From NCBI RefSeq assembly GCF_030272615.1, contig NC_081414.1, positions 826,240,896-826,304,895 of the forward strand: 64,000 nucleotides of DNA, given 5' to 3'. Of the stretch, positions 11,180 through 23,882 are shown in pieces. Made by a program: the position numbers and the translations under genes. Each line of letters begins with the position of its first letter. The first letter of the stretch is position 1. Below the pieces are notes generated by a model. The model did no database searches. It worked only from the letters and a program-made list of their open reading frames with translations, and had not been told where the DNA came from. Source of the stretch: Cryptomeria japonica. Lineage: Eukaryota; Streptophyta; Pinopsida; Cupressales; Cupressaceae.

Positions 11180-14160
11180 AATGTTCATAGGATTTAGGGC
11201 TAAACTTTCATTTAAGCCAGTATAAATTATATATATATATATATATATTTTTAAGTTAAATACCATAAATCAGAGGTAGACTAAATAGTTTTAGATTTAT
11301 ATTCTGCAATAATGATTGATAGGAAACCAATGAAATTATACAGCAACTTAAGAATATGATATTATTTAAATCGAATAGGCTATTCATCTCTAGATTTTAT
11401 TCTCTGCAAAAAGGTAAATAACAGAGTTCAATAATTTTAACAGCAACTATATACATATGTGATTATTAACACTAGATAGTCCATTTAATTTCTAGACTTA
11501 AATTTCTGCAAATAAATATGTGATTTTATTTTCTGCAACTTTATTTATCTAGAATCCTTTAAATTTAACCATGCAAATAGGAATTAACTGAAACATTTGT
11601 ATTCAAAGTAACTTGCATGCAATCATTAAATTATTTCTTTATTTTCCTAATGTATTTTATAAGCATAAAGGGAGGAAATAAAATTCTTGCTTTTCAAAAT
11701 AATATATACTCAACAAATACCAATTTCAAAACTTTTAGGAAGTAAATCCAAAATTATTCACTTCATTGTTGCAGTATCTAAAGTAGTACATTTCTTTAAA
11801 TTACATTTAAAAGACACTATCATCATTTTACAAATAGGTCTCTCATTATTAATAAATGAGGACTTTAGACAAATAATAAATATATTTCCAATAGTTTTCT
11901 GCAACAAATAACTCCATCAAATTTCCATTTGTCCTAAATCGTTCCTTCCAACAACCTGCAAATAATCAAAGGATATGACCATGGAGTGCTCACCTCCTAG
12001 CCTAGGCTAACTGGTAGCCACCCTCGAGCTCGGAGAACCAAGCCCTAGACAGGTAACAAACATGCAAACACAGAGGATAGAATACACACAAACTCAAAAC
12101 ACACTCCCAACCCGGGCTACACTGCACCACACATTGGTGATGTCCTTTCAAGGGTGGTAGTGGACTAGGTACCTTGAGGAGACTACAAGTATGGCAAAAC
12201 AAATAGCCACCTCATGGAAAATTAAAGCATATAGCCACCTCATGGAAAACCAAATACATCAAGTATAACATAATCAACCCCTTATTCCTTATGCCCCCCA
12301 AGGCATTCATGCCTTATTTCCCTCTTTATGACCCCCAATGCATAAACAAGCCATGCAGCAAGGGTCACATAAATTCCCTTGTGATCACTCTCATAATGAG
12401 AGTCTCTCACTTGAGGGCTATCACTTCTACCACCCACAAGATCCTCCTCTCTCCCAAGAGTAGGAGGTCTTGATTACTCCCAAACATACATACATTGTAT
12501 AAAAACAAAACACTAAATAAATTTCCAAGAGAACATGCATGGAAACAAATCTTTTACACAAACCTTACTTTCAAACACATGCAATAATAAATCCATTATA
12601 AGAATATTTCAACCAACCTTAATCTGCCCAAAGGTAGGTTAGTTTTGTTGAGAATGATCAGCCCAATTCCACGATTCTTCTCTTTCTACCCTTAGCAAAA
12701 TTCCCTATTCAACAATCTAGCTTATTCTTTTCAAAATTCTCTTTGTCTCCAAAAATGGAGAGTGGGTGATTACCCCCAAAATCTCTCTTTCTTGCTTAAG
12801 AAGACACTAGTGTGAGTTCTCTCAAGTTTCTAAAACTGAAAAGGAAAGTAAAGTAAAATGGGAAAATGGAACTTTCATTCAAAAAGGAAGGTTAACCACT
12901 TAGCTCAAGCCTTCTAATTTCAATTTTCGCACAACTTAGAAAACCTACTTTTTAGGGTGTCTAAAAGGTCACATGGGAGTAGAAACTTGCCTAAAATTAC
13001 CCCTAACCCTTAGGTATACCTTATGGGCTTTAGGAAACCCTATTAAACTACCCCTAGGTGTCCATTTAACCCCTTTTTAACCCCTCTGAAGTTAATTTTC
13101 GGGTCAAACTTAAGTTGACCATCCCAAAGATTCTTTACCCAAGGCATTTATGGAAATCACATCACATCAATTGAAAAGCTATAGTTAAACAATTCCCACC
13201 AAGAGACAATTTTAAAAATTCAAACATAAATCCACACATGTCAAGTGACACAAAGAAAATACTTTTACAAATTTATACATGAAATCGTGTTGCTTGTGGA
13301 TTTTACATAAATCAATTAAATAACACTTAACACACATGCATCATTTACTGTTACAAATAAAATACAACACAAACGGGGTGTTGTCTCTCCAAATAGACAA
13401 ACCCTGGTTTTACGAACATACATAGGTCTAGGTTTGGTTCTCCGTAATATTTCCATGGTCACATGAATATCTTTTCCTGCGCCACTCCAATACACATTAG
13501 TAATTTCCAATAACCTCATATAATATTAAACACATGAATCAAAATACACATCAAACACTTCGCATACAATTTACATTTGAACAATTCAATATATCTCATA
13601 TCCAATTAAATCCACATAAGCAATTATCACAATTTCCATAATTTTGGTCCACACATAAAACATACCTCTTAATTCTATCATCATAATAAAGTCCTACAAA
13701 TCCAATAATGACATACATCCTCTCCAATTTATCCTATTCTAGAATCATATAGAGTTCTCTATCATAAAGCATATAAATGAAGCATCAACATTCATCAATG
13801 TTATCAAATCACAAAATCATATACATTCTACATCCAAACATAGCTAACATACATTAAGTCACAATTATCCAATCAATGGATCTTTTAGGATTTCAAATTC
13901 ATAACATATCAAAATGTACACCACAAGGTGCAATAACTCTATAACTTGGTTCAATTACCTTTCTCACCAATCTATCTATCTAACACAGTCCATTTTATTG
14001 AATTATAAAGCATTTATTAATAGGTCAAACATGGTCAACTATGTTAATCAAAGCTTGGTTTGGGGAAGGCCTTACAACTCTTGTCTTTTACAAACAATCA
14101 AAAATCTAGACCCTTGAAGCTTTTTCTAAATTTTGAGATTTGTATACCTTTAGCAGGCCT

Positions 14161-15562
14161 GTCATAGTAGGAAAAAGTAATCACCCTATGAGAAAGATCC
14201 AAGTGAGTACAAATGGACCTAAGAATTCCAACTTACTATAATAAATAGGCCTCTGGTGATTAAAATCTTAGAGGACAGGATTATTTGAGTTTTCTCTTTC
14301 AGATCTCTCATATCGAGCATTTTGTAGGGCCTCATGGTCTCAATCACGTTTACATGACCACAACTTGTTTCGGTACCTTGTCGGGCTACAGGCCTCAATC
14401 ATGCTTGCGTGACTTCAAGGGGTAATTTTGAATGGAATTCATGACTAAGAACTATAAGATAGAAGCTACCTAATTCACCTCCAAAAGGGAGACAATCTTT
14501 GTGCAAGAGATATAGTAACTCTCCCAAGACACTTGCCATATTGTGCCCCCATTAGTGTTTGGAGTCAACTAATACGACATTGAGAATCTAGTGTGTGAGA
14601 CTCAGCGACTGTATTCTGATTAGCTATTGGGTGTGTACCTAAGTCAGTAAGCAAAGGTTTTCTTCTCTAAGCCAACTTCTGTAGGGTTAGCATGTTGTGA
14701 TTGAAGTTATTATATATATCTTGCGTGTTTTCTATGTTTTCATCCCTGAAACTGAAACTAAAACTGAAATACTGAAACTAGAGAAAACAAATCAACAACT
14801 CAGTGATAAACTCTGTCTATGTCCAAAATGGTCTCTGTTAGTCATCGAAACATCAGTCTGCATCCAAAAAATACTGGTCTTCATCAGTCATTCAAAACTC
14901 TGCCTATCATAATTTTGTTTCTGTCCAATCCTCTGTCGTACGAGTCTGCTAAATTTTTGTCCTACTACATACCTATTATCATACGAGTCTTCATTGATCT
15001 TAAAATTTTGTCCTCTAGCTCTGTAAAACCAGTCGTACGAAACTGCACAACTGTCGTCTGGCCTTTAATAAACTGTCGTACGAATATACATCATAGACAG
15101 TAAACTCTCATCTAGAGTCCGTCCAATTGTCATACGAAATCAGGCAGCAACTCGTATGAAAAACTATCTTTATCATCTATAAACAACTAAACTATTGTAT
15201 CAGTTTGAAAACTCTATTGTATGAATTCCCGATCTTGTCACTCAAAATTGCCCAAATTAGTCTACAACAAGCATAAAACTGGTTATCATAATTCTGAGCA
15301 TAAACAATCTCGATAGTGTACCCCTGCTATTGCACTGCACAATGTTGTCAATCATCTTCTAGCTAGTTCAATCAACATCTTATCAAACCTAAGTTAACTT
15401 AGATAATGTCTTACACAGGATAGATCGTTCATGAAACCAGACCAGATCTTAGTTACTTCTCTCAAATCACTACGTTAAATGAACAACTAACTTCAATTTG
15501 ATCTTGACTTTTGCATCACATCTAGCTCTCAGTCCCATCGGTTGTAAACTCCTACTCAAACC
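14161..15562 (+). other. Element B leader, second part, with TCGTACGA phrase repeats
   Basis: Non-coding leader upstream of gag. Between 14937 and 15222 there are at least seven copies of a phrase built on the 8-bp palindrome TCGTACGA: 14937, 14983, 15033, 15072, 15132, 15151 and 15217. Most variants (TCATACGA, TCGTATGA) differ by a single CG-to-CA or CG-to-TG change. Spacing is irregular, unlike a tandem satellite. Confidence 0.6.
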
Positions 15563-16787
15563 ATAAGTTCTCACAAGAAAGATGACAAAGGTAAAGGGGT
15601 ATCTTTTTCATCAAATGACAATCCATTCTTCATAGAAGAATTTATCCCAAATAAACCTTCATCATCAGAAATACCAATTTTTGATCTACCAATTTTTTAT
15701 CAGCCCCTATCTCCCACCATGTTCGGAGAAAGACAAGAAAGACAAGCTACTAAATGTGATACTTATTACAACCTTAACAACCATGCTACTGACAATGATT
15801 CCTCATCAGACGAATCTCCAGTCTTTGAACCTACATAAACTATTATAACTAAATGTCAAAATGATAAAAATTTCCAAAAAATGATGAAGATCATCATGTC
15901 TAGAGAAAAGGAAGAGCATTTTCTAGAACTACCAAAGCAAAGTGCTAAACTTCCTCTTAATTATGACATTGCAACCCTCATCACTAAAGAGGAAGAGGCA
16001 CCTTTAGTGCTGGTAAATAAACAGTTACAAGCATTACAGACAGAAATCATAGAACTAAAAAACAAGGATAAAACATCAAAGCAATATTCTCTAGAAATGA
16101 TATGCCTGTTTCTATTTAACAAAAAACCTCTACATGCCTCCATTTCCTTCAAGAGTGGAGATTCCCAAGTTTTACAAATATGATGAGAATGTTGATCCTC
16201 AAGACCATGCAAGAGAATTTTGTGCTTTATGTATGGAATTCATGCACGACCAAACATACCTCATGCACCTCTTCCCGAGAAGTTTAGGAGGACAAGCTAT
16301 GGAATGGTTTTCAATCCTACCTATGGGAACCAAAAATTTTGAGGAATTAATCCAACTGTTTCTACAACAATACTTCTATAACATTCATCATCCAGTCACT
16401 ATGATTGAGCTTTACAACACTAAACAGAAAACAGGAGAACCTTTTCTCACCTTTCTTCAACATTGGAGAAAGGTGTTCTCTAGATATTCATGGCCTATTC
16501 TAGATTCTACGAAGATGGATACCTTCATCAATAACCTGATCCTTGAATTGAAATATAGTATCCAAATGCAAGTGTATCCTTCATTCAACAAAATGGTAGA
16601 TAGTGCCCTCAGAATGGAAGATGTGCTCATAAAGAAAGGAGATATATCACTTTGGCAAGAAACATCACAAGGTTCTAGTTCTAAAGAAAAGAACAAATAC
16701 TAGAAACATGACAAAGATAACAATATAAACATTGTTAATGATAGAGTGGTAGACACTATTCGAGCAAAATCAAAATCCACAATATTT
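15563..16787 (+). pseudogene. Element B gag, N-terminal part (interrupted by copia C2)
   Basis: Structural capsid/nucleocapsid protein of a Tat retrotransposon. The reading begins after a TAA at about 15548. The expected start appears to be ATA at 15563-15565 before SSHKKDDKGKG, as if ATG had mutated. A TAA at about 15836 and a 1-nt frameshift at about 16100-16130 break the frame. The retrotransposon gag core is clear from 16134: MPPFPSRVEIPKFYKYDEN, then LFPRSLGGQAMEWFSILP, closely matching the gag of element A (LFPQSLGDQAMEWFSQLP). An in-frame TAG follows EKNKY at 16701. The frame stops at the C2 insertion and resumes at 50328 in the same phase. Confidence 0.85.
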
Positions 16788-17247
16788 TGTTAGGTCCCGA
16801 AGACAACTAAGAGGGGGGGGGTGAATCAGTTGTCAAATAAAGTCAGATAAAAAACAACTTAACCAACCTTAATGCTTAATACCGATAAACCAAACTTTAT
16901 GGCGGTAGCCAGTTTATTAGTTAATTACAGTACTGGTAAAGATTAATGCATGAAATAGAAAGACAATAACATCCATAACACATAACACCAATATTTGTAT
17001 GTGGGAACCCTATAAGGGGAAAAACCACGATGGGAAACCTTACCCACAATCAGATGATACTACTGCAAATAGTATGTGTATACAAATGGGGTCTGCACAT
17101 GCAGAAAGGCCAAGCACCTAGAGCTCATTGCTCAAACACAAATAGGATTCACACTGAGTACAATTGGATGGTTAAATCCAATAATAATGTACTTCTCAAA
17201 ATAGTATCTTTCTATCCTGGATTCAGTACCGATTCAGTTCTGATATG
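16788..17247 (-). mobile_element. C2 3' LTR, distal fragment
   Basis: TGTTAGGTCCCG...CTGATATG aligns with 49263-49722 of the intact LTR, including the poly-G run, ACTTAACCAACCTTAATGCTTAA and the GGGGAAAAACCACG motif. It ends exactly where transposon D begins, after the target TATG. Confidence 0.9.
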
Positions 17248-17309
17248 GGGTAAATGCACAAAGTTGGGTCCCAATCCTGCAGAAGTCCGCAGGTTGGGAA
17301 AGAGCTTGC

Positions 17310-17475
17310 TAGAAACAGGTGCCCAATTTTTACAAATCGGGCACCCATTTAGCTTCGGGTGCCCAAGCCATCAAGAAACGGGTGTTCGTTTAGGAACGGG
17401 TGCCCGAAGCTAAACGGGCGCTCGTTTCTTTCAAATCGAGCACTCGATTTGAAAAAAACAGGCGGCTGTTTTTGA
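17310..17475. repeat. Left subterminal repeat/palindrome cluster of transposon D
   Basis: Repeated GGGTGCCC, GGGCACCC and GGGCGCTCGTTT units. One pair, GGGCACCC at about 17339 and GGGTGCCC at about 17357, forms a perfect 8-bp stem. AAACGGGCGCTCGTTT and TCGAGCACTCGA are near-palindromes. Such subterminal arrays serve as transposase binding sites in several plant DNA transposons. Confidence 0.7.
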
Positions 17476-20034
17476 AATGTATATTTTTTTTAAAAACCAT
17501 ATTCGATCATTTTCACTATTTGGAAAACAGGTAAACATTTCTGAGGAGCACGGGTACCCATTTTTTTCACCCGAGCTGACCCCCCAGACCATTTTGACCT
17601 CCTTCCAGGTATTTAGTTTTATTTTTTATATTTTGTTTTATTTATTTTTATTGTTTTTCATTAAAAAAATGTTAATGTATTGTTATTTTTTAATTTTTAT
17701 GTTTTAAAGTTTGAAAATCGTCCTTTTTTTTTTCATGTTTAAAATAGTTTTTTAGTTTTTAAATATTGCAAAAAATGTGAATAGTAAAAACCATAGGAAA
17801 AAAACAAAAAACATGAATAGTATTTAAACCGTGGGAAAAAAGCAAAAAACAAAAACGTAAACAAACAATAAACATTAGACACAAAAAAAAGACAATAAAC
17901 CCTGAACAGAAAAACGAACACTTAACCCTAAATAGAAAAAAATGAACGATAAACCATAGAAAATAAACAAACAACAAACCCTAAAAAATTAACAAACAAT
18001 AAACCCTCGATGAAAATCAACAATAAACCCGCCTTCTCTCTCACACACACATGTACATGTTACCATCTCTGTCATTACACACTCTCTCTCTCTCAATCTC
18101 TCATTATCCCCTCTCTTTCACACACACACACATTACCCCCCTCTCTTTCTTTCACATGTTACACTTTCTTTATCATTACCTACTCTCTATCTCTCAAATT
18201 ATCTATCCTCTCTCTAACTCGTTGTATCTCAAATTACCTACTCTACCTCTCTCTCTCTATTTTAATCATGCATAAAATTCTGAATGTTTAAATTTATATT
18301 TCTAAATGTTCTATTTAATTATAGGATTCTTTTGTAAAAGTTAGATGTTTAATTTACGTTTAAATTGAACTTTAAAATGATAATGAATATGAATATGTTT
18401 TTTTTTGTGTGTGAAAAATAGGGTTCTTAAATTTGATAATACTCTAACTATCACTATTAATCCTCACTACTTCCTAACTTAGCCCAATCATGAAAGAGGA
18501 TATCAATATCCTCAAAATAATATTTAACATATGTAATTCTAAACTACTCAAACAAGGATAATATATTCAAAAGATATGAATCCCAAGTGGTCATGTTTAG
18601 AAGGTGATTAATGCCATGTAGACTAAATCAATTGGTTTATGGAATTGGTGATAATAATCTAAAATAATAAAAAAACATTTAAGATGGATATTAGGTCTTG
18701 ATAGGATTAGTACTTGAAGAATGAGACAAGCCTCTAAATTGTCAAAACATGCAAGACGTATGATATAATAAATTTCCTCTTAAAAAGTATCACCATCGAA
18801 GGGTATGAGATATTCATCTACAAAGGGAATGAAACAATCTACAATAGGATCCTCTAGCAATGGGGAGATATGAGGGTCTCCATGGATCTCCTAAAGTCTA
18901 TTCCAAAATGTGTGAGGGAAATCAATATCCAATGCAATACACATAGAATCATGATCTTGATACTAGATCAAATCACTCTTACATGGTCAATGATGTTACA
19001 CCAAGATTATATAATTTCTATTGTTTCTAGTTTAGGTATGACTCCATACATAAAAGGAAAATGATTACACCACCTAAAACTTATCAAGATACCATTTTAC
19101 AAAAGAATCATAGTTATCCCTTTCTAATTTTACCACAAAAGGATGAATAGAGAAACCTATGATACCTCCTCAAATAAAAACTTAAAAGATCAATAAAATC
19201 AATACATATAAAACATATCAAACAAATTCATCTCATGTAAGACGGTCATTTTCAAGTGCCCAGATGTCCAAGTAAATGACTAGAATGTGAAATCACAAAA
19301 AATAAAATATAAAATACGAGGGAATATTCTAGAAAATAATTGTGTGATCTATGATGATTTATGAACCACCTTTTCAATGCCACATGAAGCATGAAAAAAT
19401 ATGCTCTCTATTAGAATTTACGAGGCTTTAAATTTATAGAGCTTGATTTAAGTTAAGAGGACAATAAATCACACTAGTGGCAGATTTAATTAAAAAAAGA
19501 ATCAAATATAGATCAATATTGGAATCACATTTTGTGGGTTGCGACTTTGAACAAGAAAATAACAATATAAAATTGAATATAAAAAAAATACAGTTTTTTT
19601 TTGTTTTAACTTCTCCAAGAGTAGAGAACCTACTATTTATTCAAGCTTCAACTTAGTGTAGTACTACTAGTTGCGATCACTAAATCATCCAATGATTCTA
19701 GAAAAGAACACAACAAAGTAGTACATATATTGACAAGTTCATAGATATAACTTATGCCTTTAACTTATGATTATTTTTATGATTTTGATGGAACTTATAC
19801 TAATTCATCTTTAGATGTTAAAAAGTATTGTTTGAGTTGCATGGGCATTATGATGTTTTATTTTGTAGAATTTTTCTTATACTTTGATTTAAGTGGATAA
19901 TATTTCTTAAATGATGCTTATTATTACCCACCTATTAATAATATTATAGATCTATGTGAGTTTCCTTTTTTTATATTTAAGTTGCTAAATTGTATTTAAT
20001 TATAAGTTTTTTTGGAAGGTGAAATGTAAATTAA
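17476..20034. other. Non-coding left arm of transposon D
   Basis: No supportable gene. 17600-17760 is T-rich and 17765-18005 is A-rich with repeated AAACCCTGA- and ATAAACC-type words. 18040-18255 is a CT/CA-rich microsatellite-like tract (CTCTCTCTC, CACACACACA). The rest is plain AT-rich sequence. Confidence 0.5.
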
Positions 20035-20212
20035 ATAGTTTGTAATTGTAAATTTCCATGTTTGTAATTGTAATTGTAAATTTTCAAGTTTGTAAATTTT
20101 CCTGTTTGTAATTGTAATTGTAAATTTTCAAGTTTGTAAATTTTCATGTTTGTAATTGTAATTGTAAATTTTCATGTTTGTAATTGTATTTGTAAATTTT
20201 CATGTTTGTATA
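20035..20212. repeat. Short tandem-like repeat upstream of the D left gene
   Basis: About seven copies of a 20-30 bp unit built from GTTTGTAATTGTAAATTTTC and ATGTTTGTAATTG, ending just before the start codon at 20236. The repeats could form part of the promoter or 5' UTR of the adjacent gene. Confidence 0.8.
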
Positions 20213-20235
20213 TATATGCAAATTATTTTCACATA

Positions 20236-22343
20236 ATGGATGAGTTTGAGATAGATGAGCTATTAGGTCTAGCACCACCTCCAACTCCACCCCCTCCACC
20301 TCCACCTCCACCCGATCAATTGAGGTAGACAATTAGGATGAATATTGATGCTTTGATTAGAGATATTCATACTATTAGGCATGAGCCTCATCCACCTCCT
20401 TAGTTGTTACACCTTGCAGATAGTATGCAAGGCATTGTATAGTCTGTGCAGGCATTAGATAGCGAGCTAGATAGCTATCATAGTTGGCATGAGAGATTGC
20501 ATGCATTTTACGTTGCTGGCCTCACATACAAACAAGTTAATGAATTAAAGAAAATAAAAATAGATTTGAAAAAATATTTTGTGAACCCTAAGATGGGTGA
20601 AGAGATAGATCTGAAGAAGTCACGGATCTCTATTCGATGGTGTAGGCACCTGAGCATTGCTAACCACTTTGGGAGTGGTGGTGGATGGACCATCCACCAC
20701 ACTCCAATTATGAGATCCCAATGTATTTTTTGAAGAAATTATGGGCCCAATTTGAATTGGGCAAAAAGCCCAATTACTTTGATATTAGATCATTTCAGGG
20801 GGTTGGGAGAGGCATGCCCCAAGATAGGCCAGGAGTAAAATTGAGCGACAGGGTTAGAAAGTGTGTGTGTGATGATCCATTGGTTCCTCTTCCATCACTA
20901 GTTATTCCAGCACCTGCCCATCATCAAGCAGTGGATTCTGCTCTAGGTTCATTGAGTGCCCTGTTGGGCAATTTGGTGCAATAGTTGCGGGAGGTGAGGG
21001 CTGCCCCCATCTTAGCACATGTTTGCATGAGCTGTGGGGATGTATGTAGGGGTCCATAGAGTGAGGCTGCTCCTGGAGGAGATGGTGATTTTAATTATGT
21101 TGATGCTGCCCATAGTGGTTATGATGATGCTGAGGAGGCTGCACATGCTGATGTCGTTTCTTCATATGTTGATCTCCTGCGGGCAGATGATGATTAGCCT
21201 ACAGAGGTACAAATTTATTTATATAATTTACAATGCAATATTAAATTCCTTATATATACACATATGAACCATAACATGAGTCAATTTTTTCTGAACAGAG
21301 GATGGATCATACCACACCATTGAGGAACCGACAACATGTTACCTCAATACCTAGAGATGTTGGTGCCCCATTTACGGTATGCACTTTCATCTAGATACAT
21401 TGTATTGATATGTACATTTAAAATAAACAATAAATTTTTTAATGTAATGGTGTACATATGATATGTTTTTTCAATTTTGTAGGGTTCTTCATGTAGCATT
21501 GAGGTGGGTAGTTCTTCACGTGACCCGTGGACCACTGAGGCTCAGCCTCATATACCACTAGTATGTTTTTCATCCATTAATTTGAAGTGTTTACATGCTT
21601 ACTAATTTATGTATAAATTTTATTCATGTTTGTTATTTTTTGCAATTGTAGGCTTTTGGTTTGTTTGATGGCACATCACATGTACGCCTTCGACCATTAG
21701 TTACTTTGCTTGCATCACATGTATGCTTTTCTATGATAATCTTGTAGTCTATATATATACTTTATAATTTATATATACAAGTTTGACTCATGCTTTATAT
21801 ATGTTGTTCAGGTCGATACCACTACCAGTATTGGTATGGCTATGGGATTGAGCCAGATGCAACCATCAACGTTATCATTTGAGGTGATGATTAGAAAAAT
21901 AATTTCTAATTTGTTTATACTATGTACCTGCCTTTTATAGGGATTATCAAATTGATGTACAATGTTTTTTTTTGCTGGACTTGACTATGACCACTTTTCT
22001 TGTTCATGATAGTGGACCTCCACGTACCAGTGCGAGCATTGTAGAGCACGGTCGTATGGTAATTTATTTTAATTTTTTTAGTATTTAATTACTTTATAAG
22101 TGAATTATGCAAATAACTTCTTCTCATGTTAAATCTTCTTCTCATGTAAAATCTTTTAATAATGTACAGGAGGGTGCAGACACTGATATTGCACAGGAGA
22201 GTGGAGTCACTGATACTGCACAGGAGGGTGGAGACACTAATACTACATAGACACAGGATGGTGCATCTCAGGACCACGTGCAGTAGGATGATTCATCTCA
22301 GCCACCTTCATGTGGAGTGAAGAGGACTGCAGATGAGATGCAT
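20236..22343 (+). pseudogene. Transposon D left gene: proline-rich, multi-exon accessory protein of unknown function
   Basis: The frame starts MDEFEIDELLGLAPPP, runs into a poly-proline tract and then a charged segment (GLTYKQVNELKKIKIDLKK, FVNPKMGEEIDL). TAGs at 20326, 20401 and 20440 interrupt the same frame. A frame change near 20690-20745 leads to LKKLWAQFELGKKPNYFDI, with TAGs at 20982, 21057 and 21195, and a donor at 21207. Exons then follow with good GT/AG sites: 21299-21376, 21483-21560, 21652-21720, 21812-21883, an uncertain one ending about 22057, and 22170-22343. Each of these exons with defined ends is a multiple of three and all read in phase 0. The last has a GGDTN/ESGVTDTAQ-type short repeat and two more TAGs. 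I do not recognise the family. It may be the second transposon protein, as TNP1-like proteins accompany other transposases. Confidence 0.6.
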
Positions 22344-22542
22344 GTGAGTTCTTAGATTGTATATTTTAGATCATGTCATGTTATTGTATTGTGGAATTTT
22401 TATGATGACACTTGTTATGTGATCTATTTATGACTTTATATTTTAACATTGTGATTGATCATCTTATAGTGCAACAGTTTATAATTCAATAAAATAATTA
22501 TCCCAATTTACAATGACATCATATTCTTAAAATAATAATAAA

Positions 22543-22807
22543 ATCTTTGAAATTACAATTAATCTATGAAGAGATTACGATAAAATAAATATATCATAAA
22601 AAAATTAGAATTCAATTGTTACACAATTACAATGTGCACAAAATAACATTAAGAAGAAGATAACTAATACAATGTTATTTATGAAACCAAAATTGTATCA
22701 AATGTAGACAAATACAATGTTAAAGGGACAAAGAAAAACATTATCATGATTAAATATTTAAAAGAGTTCACACAAGTAACACAAACTTACATGCATATAA
22801 ATTTGAT
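22543..22807. repeat. Direct repeat R, copy 1, within transposon D
   Basis: About 265 bp that match 39475-39737 in the same orientation with only scattered differences (for example TTATTT/TTGTTT and AAGGGACAAAG/AAGGGGCAAAG). Copy 2 directly abuts the stop codon of the D right gene, so it is that gene's 3' flank. Copy 1 has no such gene beside it. The pair straddles retrotransposon A but is not its LTR or TSD. Confidence 0.85.
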
Positions 22808-23073
22808 ATGAAAATTATAAAAGGATTATTAATTATAAATGAATCTCATAGATGAATCCAATAGATTGATGGAACTAAGGCTAACCAAATTATTAGGAAG
22901 GTTTGAAGAACATTATTCAATGATTTGAAAGGAAGTAGACATAGATTCTTTCTTGTCAATTTCTTTTTTATATTCATAATTCTTTTGACATTTTGAAGGG
23001 TTGGAATAAGTAAAGGAAGCCCTGCTATATGAAATAATTACATTGAAATAAGTAGAGGAAGCTACAAACATAG

Positions 23074-23861
23074 TGTGTATGGTGAAAATGGATAACAATA
23101 ATAACAATATTGAAAGGCTAAATGAATTCAACCACAAAACCCTAGCCTAACAATCAACAAAGATCCACCATAACATATGAAGATTACCTAAGACAATGCA
23201 AATCAAATGAAATCACAAAGATTATACCATCACATGTCCAATAGGGTTTTGATCTCCATTTTTCCTATCTCCATTGATCTTGCTTGATATATTTGCTCTC
23301 AGATTTTATGTGCACAAGAGCTCAACAAAGAACGGAATGTGGTTGCAAGTAGGATCGTAGTGTAGTCAAGTCCTCCAAATTGTCGATTAGGTCATTAGAA
23401 TGCTTGATTAGGGTTTGATAGTGAAGGAAGCATCTTCTTAAATAGAAGACACTATATGAAATGGAGGGATAAGATTGAGAGGTGTAAAAGGAGGTCGGCT
23501 ATGATTAGAGGGTAGGTAAAAGAAATAATAAAATATTGAGAGGGGTAGGTAGTGTATGAATTAAGAGATGAATGACATGTGTCATGGGTAGAAAAGGCTA
23601 ATGAATTAATTAAATAAATAAAGATTTATTTAATTAATAGAAGAAGTGGGATAATTAAATAAATAAGATATTTATTTAATTTAGGAAAATGATAATTTAA
23701 ATAAATAAATGTATTTATTTAAATGAGAAATAAGGCTAGAAGAGGATAAATGAATTAATTAAATAAATAAAGATTTATTTAATTAATAGAAGAATTAGGC
23801 TTAGATAATTAAATAAATAAAATATTTATTTAATTAGACTGGACAATTTTAGGTGTCTACA
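23074..23861 (-). mobile_element. 3' LTR of element A
   Basis: The LTR runs TGTGTATGGTG...GGTGTCTACA, 788 bp, nearly identical to 38501-39289. It holds two long AAATAAATAAAGATTTATTTAATT-type inverted A/T motifs, repeated at about 23610-23640, 23655-23680, 23700-23722 and 23757-23785. Confidence 0.97.
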
Positions 23862-23882
23862 TTTTACCCCTCTTTGAGACAA
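23862..23882 (-). promoter_or_regulatory. Polypurine tract of element A
   Basis: On the minus strand, the purine-rich text CAAAGAGGGGTAAAAT abuts the 3' LTR, in the expected place for plus-strand priming. Confidence 0.75.

Larger units (their letters stand above)
9438..14160. other. Unassigned, mostly AT-rich non-coding interval, possible insertion in the B leader
   Basis: It starts TGTCATGCCC, a common plant LTR opening, and separates two stretches sharing the TCGTACGA phrase. I found no supportable ORF, no second copy of its left end and no TSD, so the right boundary at about 14160 is only a guess. It contains an AT microsatellite (10409-10478), a GC-rich island (10568-10880), more TA-rich blocks (10921-11250) and otherwise featureless sequence. 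Short ORFs within it have no recognisable protein features. Confidence 0.35.

Noticed and set aside
18010-18291. Open frames in the CT/CA-rich tract
   Set aside because: Low-complexity Ser/Leu/Thr/His text from a microsatellite, with no domain, no conserved neighbour and no supporting start context.
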